Assembly (NCBI GenBank): GCA_016294105.1
Contig: JAEDCN010000024.1
Span: 1-36,201, forward strand
DNA: 36,201 nt
Origin: Treponema sp.
GTDB lineage: Bacteria > Spirochaetota > Spirochaetia > Treponematales > Treponemataceae
Direction of reading: 5' to 3'
In this document: positions 15,483 through 23,986 of the stretch, one piece after another
Numbering within the stretch: position 1 is the first letter of the stretch
Layout: the number at the start of each line of letters is the position of its first letter
The notes under the pieces: generated by a model
What the model was told of the DNA's origin: nothing
The model's database searches: none
The model's input: only the letters and a program-made list of their open reading frames with translations
Made by a program: the position numbers and the translations under genes

Positions 15483-16781
15483 TTAATGGTATTGCTTTGA
15501 CCAAGTGGACAAAAGCTGGTTGAGACTTGTGGTGGAGTTTATGTCGTCAACGGCAACTGCTTGGGAAAGCCAGGGAACAATCACACGGGATTTGAGGCTT
15601 TCCCACCGTGGCAGTAGGGCTGTGGGAGGAGTGATATATTGGGCTGCAGGAAGATTATCCAGCAGTGTTTTATAATACAAGGGGAAAACTTGTTCCGTAA
15701 CGCTTTGAATGGCAGAAAAACCACCTGCAATGCCAAAGGGATTTACGTTCAAATCCATGATGGAGGATCGCTCTAAAAGCTGGTGCTGGGTAGCTTCCGT
15801 CATGAACCAAGAGATAAAGGCTTCCGCTCCATCTTCATTTCGGGATTTTTTGTAGATTCCCATAAAAACCATGTCGTCTTTGACGGGAATCATGTTGTCC
15901 TGATGAATCCAGCGGAAGCCGATTTCCTGCAGCAGGTTCTGGGGCGTGGAAAAAAGATTGTCGCTGGGCAGATAGGCAAACAAGCAGGAATCAGACAGCA
16001 CGTGGCGTGCTTCCGGAGTATATAGATATTTGAAGGAAAAATCCTGTTCCTCTTGGATGGAGGTGTTAACAGTCTGAGTCCAATGGTGGAAATAATCCAT
16101 GGTAGATTCCAGCTGCTCCTGGTTCCATTCCAAGGTACCGTTGGCTCCCCTGAAATTGACGCCCCGCAGCTGGGATACGATATAGAGAAATTCGGAACTC
16201 CAGCTAGGAGCATAACCCATGGCGGTATGGATGTTTGATTTATTCTTCTTATTGAATTGGGCTGCCATGTCCCGTATTTGGTCAGGAGTCAAAAGATGGC
16301 TTTCTGTAACCAGCTGGCTGTTCTTTGTGGCAAAAATCATAGCGGGGAGGTTAAAGCTTACTGGCAGAAGATATTGCTTATTCTGTACTTTGCCGTATTC
16401 CAAAAGCTGGGGATAAAAGACAAAGGGATCGATTTTGTGCTTGGAAAAAAGATAGTTCAAGGGACGGAATTGCTTGATGGTGGTGTCGTTTCTCAACCAA
16501 GACCCGATAACCAAGTCTGGAGGCAACTCGTCCTTTGCTGGTGGCAGGGAGGTAACAGGATTTTCCTTGTATACCACCACCACCTTCATGTCCTCCTGCA
16601 CCACATTGAACAACTCTGCATAGGAAGCGAATTCCTGTCGGTCTGTCCAAATGACCACAGGATCCTTTGCATTGTTGGTGCAGGAAAAAAGGGAAACTAG
16701 GAGAAGAACTGCTAGGTGTCCTCTCCTAAGTGTATGCTTAATGTTTTGCCAGTTCATCAGCTGTGGAATAAATAGCTTCAT
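15483..16781 (-). CDS. Extracellular solute-binding lipoprotein (family 1-like)
   Basis: The product starts with a basic n-region, a hydrophobic stretch (LAVLLLVSLFSC) and a lipobox Cys, so it should be a membrane-anchored lipoprotein. The rest has the character of family 1 ABC binding proteins: an early VIWTDRQEFASYAELFN segment, FNLPAMIFATKN, and aromatic-rich central helices. A permease or ATPase gene is not adjacent, so the transport partner and ligand are unknown. The start is uncertain: ATG at 16781 overlaps the upstream aminotransferase gene by 44 bases, whereas the ATG at 16757 overlaps by 20 and still gives a complete signal peptide. Neither has a clear Shine-Dalgarno, so translation is probably coupled to the upstream gene. 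Confidence 0.75.
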   Translation of the reverse strand: MKLFIPQLMNWQNIKHTLRRGHLAVLLLVSLFSCTNNAKDPVVIWTDRQEFASYAELFNVVQEDMKVVVVYKENPVTSLPPAKDELPPDLVIGSWLRNDTTIKQFRPLNYLFSKHKIDPFVFYPQLLEYGKVQNKQYLLPVSFNLPAMIFATKNSQLVTESHLLTPDQIRDMAAQFNKKNKSNIHTAMGYAPSWSSEFLYIVSQLRGVNFRGANGTLEWNQEQLESTMDYFHHWTQTVNTSIQEEQDFSFKYLYTPEARHVLSDSCLFAYLPSDNLFSTPQNLLQEIGFRWIHQDNMIPVKDDMVFMGIYKKSRNEDGAEAFISWFMTEATQHQLLERSSIMDLNVNPFGIAGGFSAIQSVTEQVFPLYYKTLLDNLPAAQYITPPTALLPRWESLKSRVIVPWLSQAVAVDDINSTTSLNQLLSTWSKQYH

Positions 16782-18045
16782 AAACCTGGTTGATCAATTC
16801 AACATCAATGCTGGAGAAGGCCACACGAAGGGTCTTCTCGTCAATGGAAACGGTTCCAATGCCCTTTTCCTTCAGCAGGTGCTGGCGCAATTCCTCTGCG
16901 TTGACACCATTGCAGTGAAGGCTCATGAAATAGCCTGAATTGAAGGGCATGGGCTGAAGCACAGGATGCTCCCGTTTTGTCTCCAGGAAGGCACGAACCT
17001 TGTGGTATCGTTCTTCCAGCATGTCACGATAGGCCTTTTTCTCTGCCTCCAGTGTCGGCTCCTTGAAGGCTCGCAGCAGGATGGACTGGGGAGGTGTGGA
17101 ACAGCAGGACACAGAAGAACGGATATCTCCCATGAGCTTTGTTACCAATGCATCGTAGTGCTGGTTGGTGAGGCCCTTTCCTGCGAAGGTGATAAAGCCA
17201 CAGCGAAAGCCCCATACAAAGTCTTCCTTGGTGGGACCGTCAATCTTTGCTACAAAGACGTTTTCGTGGATGTCCGCAAGGTAGGCAAACAAAGATTCCT
17301 GCTCGATGTTTTCCTCGTAATCCAGACCGAAGTAGGCATCGTCACACCAAACCATAATCTTACAGCCCTTTTCGGCTACTTCTTTGATTGTCTGACAGAT
17401 ACTTGCAGCCTCTTCCTTGGTGGGAGAGTAGCCGGATGGATTCTGGGGGAAATTCAACAGCAGGCAGATTCTTCCGTTTGCTGCATAGGTATCCAATGCT
17501 GCACGTAAATTAGCTACACTAAAGCCATGGTCCAGACCCATTCCAGTAAACAGGTTAAACTGATGATAGCTAGCCTGGCGGCGCTGGGTCATGAGTACGT
17601 AATTGTCCCAAGAGGGATCTCCTGCCAAAAGCACCTGATCCGTATCCAGGAAAAGGTCGCACAAGTAGGATAAGCCTGCGGTAAGTCCAGGAACTACTAC
17701 GGGTAAGGAAAAATTCTTTCCTTTGAGGCTGGGATTCTTTTGAATCAGCTTTTCCTTCCACAGATTGCGCAGATCAGGATTTCCTGCGGTGGGTGCATAG
17801 GCTACCAACTCCTGGGGAGTCAAGTCTGGGGTCTGTTTCTGAATGCAGGGAAGTACCACAGGCTTTCCCTCGTGGACTGTCATGCCAATAGTGGCATTTG
17901 CAACCTTTCCCAACTGCTTTGCCTCATTGCTCTGGGCAATGATTCCCTTGGGAAAATACATTCTACGACCAAAATCTGACATCAACTGGCCTGGGGTGGT
18001 ACCCTCCAGAGCCTGATTCAATTCTTGTGCTAAACAGTGTAACAT
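16738..18045 (-). CDS. Pyridoxal-phosphate aminotransferase, class I/II
   Basis: The fold-type I aminotransferase has an APTAGNPDLRNLW substrate segment, LLNFPQNPSGYSPT (the conserved NP-G cofactor-contact region), WCDDAYFGLDY, and a lysine in VFAKIDGPTKEDFVWGFRCGF that is the likely Schiff-base position. The start at 18045 is favoured: a frame extension to a TTG at 18084 is possible, but that TTG is part of the -35 box of the promoter, so it cannot be transcribed from it. From 18045 the protein is 435 residues. The promoter (TTGACA, 17 bp, GATAAT) ends ten bases before the ATG and there is no Shine-Dalgarno. The amino donor cannot be assigned. It overlaps the lipoprotein gene downstream. Confidence 0.85.
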   Translation of the reverse strand: MLHCLAQELNQALEGTTPGQLMSDFGRRMYFPKGIIAQSNEAKQLGKVANATIGMTVHEGKPVVLPCIQKQTPDLTPQELVAYAPTAGNPDLRNLWKEKLIQKNPSLKGKNFSLPVVVPGLTAGLSYLCDLFLDTDQVLLAGDPSWDNYVLMTQRRQASYHQFNLFTGMGLDHGFSVANLRAALDTYAANGRICLLLNFPQNPSGYSPTKEEAASICQTIKEVAEKGCKIMVWCDDAYFGLDYEENIEQESLFAYLADIHENVFVAKIDGPTKEDFVWGFRCGFITFAGKGLTNQHYDALVTKLMGDIRSSVSCCSTPPQSILLRAFKEPTLEAEKKAYRDMLEERYHKVRAFLETKREHPVLQPMPFNSGYFMSLHCNGVNAEELRQHLLKEKGIGTVSIDEKTLRVAFSSIDVELINQVYEAIYSTADELAKH

Positions 18046-18055
18046 GGTAAAGTGT

Positions 18056-18084
18056 ATTATCCTGAAAGCTGGTTTTTGTGTCAA
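18056..18084 (-). promoter_or_regulatory. Sigma-70 promoter of the aminotransferase gene
   Basis: On the minus strand a perfect TTGACA (18084-18079), a 17-bp spacer and GATAAT (18061-18056) precede the ATG at 18045 by ten bases. This promoter decides the start codon and implies a leader of about three bases. Confidence 0.85.
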
Positions 18085-18174
18085 TGCTCACTTTTCAAAA
18101 GTTATGCCGACGCTGGTATTGGCTGTTACGCAGGCTTTAGGAATTCTATTGAAAGAAAAATAAAGGAGCAGTAT

Positions 18175-19227
18175 ATGTCTCAAGAAAATACTCTGTCCCC
18201 TGAGTTTCAAAAGGTGATGGGCTTGCTGAATGCCTGTAAGGAAGAGGTGTCCAAGCGTGTAGTGGGACAAGGTGATGTGGTGGAAGGCATTCTGGTGTCC
18301 CTGCTGGTGGGAGGGCATGTGTTGCTGGAGGGTGTGCCGGGATTGGCGAAAACCCTTTTGGTAAAGACTATCTCCGATATTTCTGGCTTGAGCTTCAAGC
18401 GGATTCAGTTTACCCCCGACCTTTTGCCTGCCGACGTTACGGGAACTTTGGTGTATCAGCAGGGAACAGGCAGTTTTTCCGTGCGGAAGGGCCCTGTCTT
18501 TGCTAATCTGGTGCTAGCGGACGAAATTAACCGTGCCCCCGCCAAGGTGCAGTCTGCCTTGCTGGAGGCCATGGCTGAAGGTCAGGTAACCATCGGTGAG
18601 GAAACCTACAAGCTGCCTGCTCCCTTCTTTGTGCTGGCAACCCAGAACCCTATTGAGCAGGAGGGAACCTACAATCTTCCCGAAGCTGAGCTTGACCGCT
18701 TTTTGATGAAACTTTTAGTATCCTATCCTTCCGTGCAGGAGGAGGTGCGGATTATTCAGGGCGGTGGTAAGCAGGGGGACACTCCGGTATCTGAGCTTTT
18801 GACTGCGGATCGTCTTGCCTATTGCCGCCAGCTTTTGAATCAGGTGGCCTGTGACGAAAAGATTGTGGAGTATATCGTGTCCATTGTGGCAGCCACTCGT
18901 CCTGCAGGAAGTCCTGCAGGAAATCATGGTGGCTCTGCCTCTGGAAAGGGTGGAGTAGGAAGAGCTGGTGCGAGAGCTGGAAAGGAAGAAGCCCTGCATC
19001 GGTATATTTCCTTTGGTGCTTCTCCCAGAGCAGGTATTGCCTTGTTCCATTGTGCCAAGGCTCATGCCCTCCTTTCTGGCCGTGATTTTGTGCTTCCAGA
19101 GGATGTAAAGTCCATGGCAATTCCTGTTTTGCGTCACCGTCTGGTGCTGTCCTACGAGGCTGCTGCAGAGGGCGTTACCACCGACGATTTGATTGCCCGC
19201 ATTTTGTCCCTGCTGCCACTTCCGTGA
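18175..19227 (+). CDS. moxR: MoxR-family AAA+ ATPase with Gly/Ala-rich insertion
   Basis: MoxR ATPases act as chaperones for von Willebrand-domain partners. The ATG at 18175 follows AAAGGAG and gives 350 residues; the frame is open further upstream but lacks an initiation signal. Walker A is GVPGLAKT at 53-60, Walker B is NLVLADEINRAP at 111-122, and sensor 1 is LATQNPIEQEGTYNLPEAELDRF at about 154-176. Between IVAATR (about 237-242) and YISFGASPRA (about 277-286), where other MoxR proteins have a short linker, there is an insertion of roughly 30 residues rich in Gly, Ala and Ser. It begins with a 12-bp DNA repeat (CCTGCAGGAAGT then CCTGCAGGAAAT). The gene opens the Bat operon, with 11 bases to the DUF58 gene. 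Confidence 0.93.
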   Translation: MSQENTLSPEFQKVMGLLNACKEEVSKRVVGQGDVVEGILVSLLVGGHVLLEGVPGLAKTLLVKTISDISGLSFKRIQFTPDLLPADVTGTLVYQQGTGSFSVRKGPVFANLVLADEINRAPAKVQSALLEAMAEGQVTIGEETYKLPAPFFVLATQNPIEQEGTYNLPEAELDRFLMKLLVSYPSVQEEVRIIQGGGKQGDTPVSELLTADRLAYCRQLLNQVACDEKIVEYIVSIVAATRPAGSPAGNHGGSASGKGGVGRAGARAGKEEALHRYISFGASPRAGIALFHCAKAHALLSGRDFVLPEDVKSMAIPVLRHRLVLSYEAAAEGVTTDDLIARILSLLPLP

Positions 19228-19238
19228 GTTAGGTTATT

Positions 19239-20210
19239 ATGGAAAGAAATATCCTTGAGGGCAGAGGATTACACAGCCAGTCTCTGGTAAAGCGGGCCAG
19301 CAGCCTCCAGGTAACCTCTCGAACCTTGTTTGAAAGCCTCCGTTCTGGCTCCTTTAAATCAATTTACAAGGGGCGGGGCATTGAATTCAGCGGAGTACGA
19401 GAGTATTTTCTGGGGGATGACGTGCGTTCCATTGACTGGAACGTAACGGCCCGCATGGGACGCCCCTTTGTGAAGCAGTTTGAGGAGGACCGGGAGCTGG
19501 TGCTGTTTTTGGTGGTGGATGCATCCTTGTCCATGGCTACTGGTGGCGGAAAGCTGGCTCGAAACAGGCTCAGCACTGGCTGCGAGGTGGCTGCATTGAT
19601 GGCTTTGGCTGCAAGCCTTGGTGGTGGTTCTGTTGGTGGTGTTATCTTTGACGGTGATATCCGCTATTCCCACAAGCCCAGGGCTGGCAACAATCAAGCC
19701 CTTATGTTCTTGAACCAGTTGGAGGCGGTGCTGGATGCCAGCGGAGAAACAGGTTTTTCTTTTGAGGATGACTCTGAAAATGTGCAAAGCCAGCTGTCCC
19801 TTGCTTCTACCGGTTCCAATCTCCACAAGGCATTGCGGGGGGCCGCCTCCCTGCTGAAAAAGCGTTCTTTGGTGCTGGTGGTGTCTGACTTTCGTACCGC
19901 TGGCTATCAGCAGGACTTGGCAGTTTTGGCTTCTCGCCACGATGTGATTGCGGTACGGATTGCCGACCCTGTGGACTGCCAGCTGGAGGGTATGGGAAGC
20001 TTGCCCTTTGTGGACCCAGAGTCTGGCTATCGGCGGATTTTGCCCACCTCAAGCTCCAGTTTTCAGCAGGCCTGGAAAGAATCTGATAAAAAGCGGGTGG
20101 AGCGGTGGAAGTCTGACTGTTATCGCCGTGGAGCCTGGCCACTGACAATTTCCACCCAGGAGGAGGTGGCGGTGGCCCTACAACGCTTCTTTTCTGGGAG
20201 GGAAGGCTAA
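19239..20210 (+). CDS. DUF58 protein with von Willebrand-like core
   Basis: The DUF58 signature is clear: GRGIEFSGVREYFLGDD at about 45-61, then RSIDWNVTARMGRPFVKQFEEDRE. After it comes a von Willebrand A-like domain with an intact MIDAS start DASLS at 94-98 and a second conserved strand VLVVSDFR. There is no signal peptide, so it is cytosolic. In Bat operons this protein is the usual partner encoded next to MoxR. Its stop shares a base with the next start (TAATG), so expression is coupled. Confidence 0.92.
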   Translation: MERNILEGRGLHSQSLVKRASSLQVTSRTLFESLRSGSFKSIYKGRGIEFSGVREYFLGDDVRSIDWNVTARMGRPFVKQFEEDRELVLFLVVDASLSMATGGGKLARNRLSTGCEVAALMALAASLGGGSVGGVIFDGDIRYSHKPRAGNNQALMFLNQLEAVLDASGETGFSFEDDSENVQSQLSLASTGSNLHKALRGAASLLKKRSLVLVVSDFRTAGYQQDLAVLASRHDVIAVRIADPVDCQLEGMGSLPFVDPESGYRRILPTSSSSFQQAWKESDKKRVERWKSDCYRRGAWPLTISTQEEVAVALQRFFSGREG

Positions 20211-21265
20211 TGGCTGGTGGCTCAAAAAAAGGTGTTTTCTGTTTTCTTTTGATTTTTCTTTTGGGAAGTTCCTTTCTTCCTGTTCTTGTTGCCCAAAATA
20301 CACGACCAAACCAAAGGGTGGGATTTATTTCCCCCAAGGAATGGGCTCTGCTGCCCAAAGAAGCATACGTGGGAGACCAGGTGGAGCTGCGGCTTACCAT
20401 TGCTCCCAGTGTTGAGCTGTTGCCTAGCAGCGTGGACTTTGTTTCCAAGGAGTATGAAGCTGATGAGGTGTGGGGAAGCAGTGATTTTGCCTTTCGATAC
20501 AAGTTCCTTGCCCAACAGGAAGCTGCTGATGTAAGTTTGCATCGTGTTTCCTTGCAGCGGGTGGAGGGGGGCTATTCTTTGAGCCTAGTGCTGACTCCTT
20601 GGTTGCCGCAAAAAATTGAGCTGGGCTACTTTAATCTTCTTTCGCTACCTGAGGTACAGGACTTTGTGGCAGGTACTTCTTCCAAGTTTTTGCTGGTGCA
20701 GTTGCCACAAATAGAAATCGCTTCCTTGTCAGAAAAGGTTGGGGCAGTGCAGCTTCGACCTGTGGCTCCTCCGGTGCTGGTGCCAGGCTCCATTTACGTG
20801 GTGTATGGGCTTGCCATTGGTGCACTGCTGCTTTTGATTGCCCTGATTGTGGTACTGGCACGATTCCAGCAGGTGCGGTTGTTTTTCAAGTCTTTGGCGG
20901 CAGGAATCCGACTTTCCCGCAACTACAAGTGGGTGCAGCGTCAGCTACGGAAGCTTGCCAGTCAGCAGCTGGAGGGAAAGGACTTGGCTGCAGGACTTGA
21001 GTTCATTGCCAGAACCTATTTGGAGGGGCGATTCGGACGTTCCTTTCAGGCCGCCGCCACCTCGGAGATTATGTTTTTGCTAGATGAGATTTTCGTAGGA
21101 ATGCTTTCAGATGAACAGCTGGAAGTGGTGGAAGGTCTTTGTAACCTGCTTCATCGCTGCGACTACCTGCGATATGCACCTGCTGCCACCTTGGAGTCTG
21201 GGGAACAGGCTTCCTTGATTCAGCGTTTGGGGGAATACATCGATTTTATGGAGGGAAAGCAATGA
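20210..21265 (+). CDS. Membrane-anchored Bat operon protein of unknown function
   Basis: The 351-residue product has an N-terminal signal peptide (hydrophobic 9-28, cleavage plausible after LVAQ), an extracytoplasmic beta-rich region to about 190, one membrane segment at about 194-218, and a cytoplasmic helical tail of about 130 residues. The layout (signal, exported domain, single span, basic cytoplasmic tail) resembles the small partner proteins encoded between the DUF58 and batA genes in other Bat loci. I do not recognise a named domain. It overlaps the DUF58 gene by one base and lies 34 bases before batA. Confidence 0.8.
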   Translation: MAGGSKKGVFCFLLIFLLGSSFLPVLVAQNTRPNQRVGFISPKEWALLPKEAYVGDQVELRLTIAPSVELLPSSVDFVSKEYEADEVWGSSDFAFRYKFLAQQEAADVSLHRVSLQRVEGGYSLSLVLTPWLPQKIELGYFNLLSLPEVQDFVAGTSSKFLLVQLPQIEIASLSEKVGAVQLRPVAPPVLVPGSIYVVYGLAIGALLLLIALIVVLARFQQVRLFFKSLAAGIRLSRNYKWVQRQLRKLASQQLEGKDLAAGLEFIARTYLEGRFGRSFQAAATSEIMFLLDEIFVGMLSDEQLEVVEGLCNLLHRCDYLRYAPAATLESGEQASLIQRLGEYIDFMEGKQ

Positions 21266-21299
21266 GATACAGCCAAATCCACTGGCAGGGGAGACCGTG

Positions 21300-22301
21300 A
21301 TGCCTGTTTTTCAGCAACCCTGGGCCTTTTTGCTACTGCTTTGCATTCCTGTGCTTTATCTTTTTCGAAAGCTGGGGATTTTTTCTGCTCCTTCCTTTCC
21401 GCTGATTCTTAAGGATTGGCAGGGAGAGGCCTTTGAGTGGAAATCTCCAGTACGAAAATTTGCCAGCATCCTTTCCACCGTGATTTTTACCCTGGGCTTT
21501 TTGTGCCTGGTGGTGGTGCTGGCAGCTCCCGTTCGCCTTCAGCAGGAAAAAATCTATACTTCTCGTGGTACTGACATTGTGTTTGTGCTGGATACCAGTC
21601 CTTCTATGATGGCCCGAGATATTGCAGGTATGAGCCGCCTTGATGCTGCTCGTCAGGCTATTGTTTCCTTGGTGCCCCAAACTGAGGGAACTGGCTATGG
21701 ACTGGTGGCCATGGCTTCCGAGGCGGCCTTGGTGGTACCGCCGACCATGGATCGGAATGAGTTTTTCGTTCGTCTTGCTACTCTGGAAAGTGGGGGCTTG
21801 GGGGATGGCACGGCCTTGGGCTCTGGCTTGAGTACGGCGGTATATCATCTTAGTGGGGCTGCGGCTCCCAAAAAATGTATTGTCCTCATTACCGACGGAG
21901 AAAATAACAGCGGTGCCATTCACCCTGAAACAGCGGCTCAACTGGCAAAGGACAACAATATCACTCTCTATGTTTTGGGCTTGGGAACTAGGGGCACGGT
22001 TCCGCTGGAATACGTAGATCCCGTTACGGGCAAGGTGTATTCTGGCTACATTGATTCCCAGTTTGACTCCCAATCTTTGGAGCAGATTGCAGCCATTGGA
22101 GGCGGGAGATATTTCGGCGTAGAATCCAGTGGTACCTTGGCTGAGGCTCTGGCTACTATTGCCAGTGGGGAGCAGACGGTAATGAGCTTTTATCTCAAAA
22201 CAAAAGAAGATGCACTGTACCATTACTTTTTGCTGATCAGTGCCGCAAGCTTTATTCTGGCTTGGATGATTCGCCGCTGGTATTTGGGGGTATTCCTATG
22301 A
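21300..22301 (+). CDS. batA: BatA-like von Willebrand A membrane protein
   Basis: BatA proteins carry a von Willebrand A domain between membrane segments and belong to the aerotolerance operon. Here membrane segments lie at about 8-23 and 58-76, then the vWA domain with a complete MIDAS (DTSPS at 98-102, later VLITDGENN), and a C-terminal span near 305-322. ATG at 21300 is preferred over the adjacent GTG at 21297 because GGGGAG lies at correct spacing. The TGA stop overlaps the next start in ATGA. The domain is expected to face the periplasm; partners are the other products of this operon. Confidence 0.92.
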   Translation: MPVFQQPWAFLLLLCIPVLYLFRKLGIFSAPSFPLILKDWQGEAFEWKSPVRKFASILSTVIFTLGFLCLVVVLAAPVRLQQEKIYTSRGTDIVFVLDTSPSMMARDIAGMSRLDAARQAIVSLVPQTEGTGYGLVAMASEAALVVPPTMDRNEFFVRLATLESGGLGDGTALGSGLSTAVYHLSGAAAPKKCIVLITDGENNSGAIHPETAAQLAKDNNITLYVLGLGTRGTVPLEYVDPVTGKVYSGYIDSQFDSQSLEQIAAIGGGRYFGVESSGTLAEALATIASGEQTVMSFYLKTKEDALYHYFLLISAASFILAWMIRRWYLGVFL

Positions 22302-23986
22302 TCTTGACCTGTGAGCGACCTTGGGTGTTTTGGGGAATCCTCTTGTTGATTCCCAGTTTGTTGCTATTTTTCCTGTGGTATCGGCGGATTCTGAAAGCAA
22401 ATCTTGGCTCAGTTGGCTTGCTGTCTCGCCTGAAGCTGGCATTACCAGTGCGGGGTAGCTGCTGGGCTTTGGCCTGGATCTTGTTGCTGGTGGCTCTGAG
22501 TGGGCTTTCTTGGGGAAGTCAGCTGGTGCCTGTACAGCAAACGGGAAGCTCCCTTTCCTTGGTCTTTGACATTTCCTGGAGCATGATGGCCCAGGACGTG
22601 CGATACGAAAAGAATCGTTCCCTTAGTCGATTGGAAGCCGCCGCCAGCTACGGTGAGGCTTTGTTGGAGCATCTTGATTCCACCGATGTTTCCGTGGTGC
22701 TTGCAAAGGGCGAGGGTGTGGTGGCAATTCCCCTCACAAGGGATTTTAATTCGGTTCGTGCCTTGTTTCCCGCCCTGTCTCCCCGACTGATAACCACCAC
22801 TGGCTCCAGCTTGGGAAGCGGATTACAAAAGGCGGCCTCTTCATTTCCCGTGCTGTCGGTGGCAAAAAAGACGGTGGTGGTGCTTACTGATGGAGAGGAA
22901 ACTGACGGTACGCTGGAGGCTGAGACACGTCGCTTGGCCGCCGCTGGTATTGATGTAATCTTTCTTGGCTTTGGTTCCGTTGCAGGTACAGATATTATGG
23001 CTGGAGACGGCAGGACGATGGTTCATTCCGCCTTGCAGGAGGAGAGCTTGCAGACCTTGGTGGATTCTGTGGAACAGGCGTTGGCGACAGAGGGCAGGAG
23101 AAGCAGCGGAAAGGTGCTGTATATTCCCGCCCAAAGCCTTGGTTCTGCCCACAAGGTTCTGACAACAGTTACTGGCAGTGGGCTAGTGGCAAGAGAAAAG
23201 AATGTTGCTGGTGGTGAAGAATCGACCCAGTGGACTGGGACTGCCTATCAGCTGGAACAAAAGCCCAGGTGGCAGATTTTTGCCAATTTAGCCATGGTGT
23301 TTCTTTTGGCAGGCTTTGTGGTGGGGGAGTTGAACAGAGCCTTCTTCAAAAAACTGCTCCGTCATCTTTCTGGTGGCGGGCGGAATCTGGTGCTGGTGCT
23401 GCTGGTAGCAGGAAGCCTTTTGCTGCAAGGCTGTAGTGACCAGTGGCAGGGAGCGGCTGGAGTGCTGGAAGGAGCCTTTTTCTGGCATCAGGGAAAGTAC
23501 CAAAAGGCTATTTCTGGTTTTATGGAGGCTATGGATACGGCTTCTGCCACCTCCCAAGAGGAATTACTGCAATATAGCACCTACGGCTTGGCCACCACCT
23601 ATATCATGCAGGGAGAGACAGAGGCTGCCTTAACCCGCCTGCAGGAACTTGCTCCAGACGCACCTAGTAGCCTCACCTTTTCTGCCCTGTACAATACTGG
23701 GGTCATTTCCTACAATCAGGGAAAATATAAGGAGGCTGCCACCTTGTTCAGAAAGGCCTTGGAAATCGATTCCTCCAATCTGGATGCAAAGATAAATCTG
23801 GAGCTGTCTCTTGGACAAAATACCCGTCAAAGTGCTGCCTCCTCCCAGGAATTGATTCCTGTGCAGGAAAAATCTGCTGACGACATTGCAGAATCTACCC
23901 TTTTTTCATTGATTCGGGAGCAGGAGCAAAACCGCTGGAAAAACCAGCAGGATCAAGACCAAACTCCCTCTGGAGATGATTATTGA
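22298..23986 (+). CDS. batB: BatB-TPR fusion with internal lipoprotein-type signal
   Basis: The start at 22298 overlaps the batA stop in ATGA and follows GGGGG. The first half (to about 350) is BatB: membrane segments near 11-27 and 56-70, a vWA domain with MIDAS DISWS at 91-95 and VVLTDGEET near 195-202, and a closing span at about 327-343. The second half begins with another hydrophobic run (363-377) ending in LLLQGC, a good lipobox with Cys379. A TPR region follows (about 392-505, with YNTGVISYNQGKYKEAATLFRKALEI typical) and then a charged tail. In other genomes the TPR protein (BatC/BatE type) is a separate product. The frame is continuous, so this is a fusion; internal re-initiation at a GTG near Val364 cannot be excluded. 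Total 562 residues. Confidence 0.9.
   Translation: MILTCERPWVFWGILLLIPSLLLFFLWYRRILKANLGSVGLLSRLKLALPVRGSCWALAWILLLVALSGLSWGSQLVPVQQTGSSLSLVFDISWSMMAQDVRYEKNRSLSRLEAAASYGEALLEHLDSTDVSVVLAKGEGVVAIPLTRDFNSVRALFPALSPRLITTTGSSLGSGLQKAASSFPVLSVAKKTVVVLTDGEETDGTLEAETRRLAAAGIDVIFLGFGSVAGTDIMAGDGRTMVHSALQEESLQTLVDSVEQALATEGRRSSGKVLYIPAQSLGSAHKVLTTVTGSGLVAREKNVAGGEESTQWTGTAYQLEQKPRWQIFANLAMVFLLAGFVVGELNRAFFKKLLRHLSGGGRNLVLVLLVAGSLLLQGCSDQWQGAAGVLEGAFFWHQGKYQKAISGFMEAMDTASATSQEELLQYSTYGLATTYIMQGETEAALTRLQELAPDAPSSLTFSALYNTGVISYNQGKYKEAATLFRKALEIDSSNLDAKINLELSLGQNTRQSAASSQELIPVQEKSADDIAESTLFSLIREQEQNRWKNQQDQDQTPSGDDY

Noticed and set aside
18046..18084. Longer aminotransferase beginning at TTG 18084
   Set aside because: The TTG is the first half of the -35 hexamer TTGACA, so it lies upstream of the transcript start.
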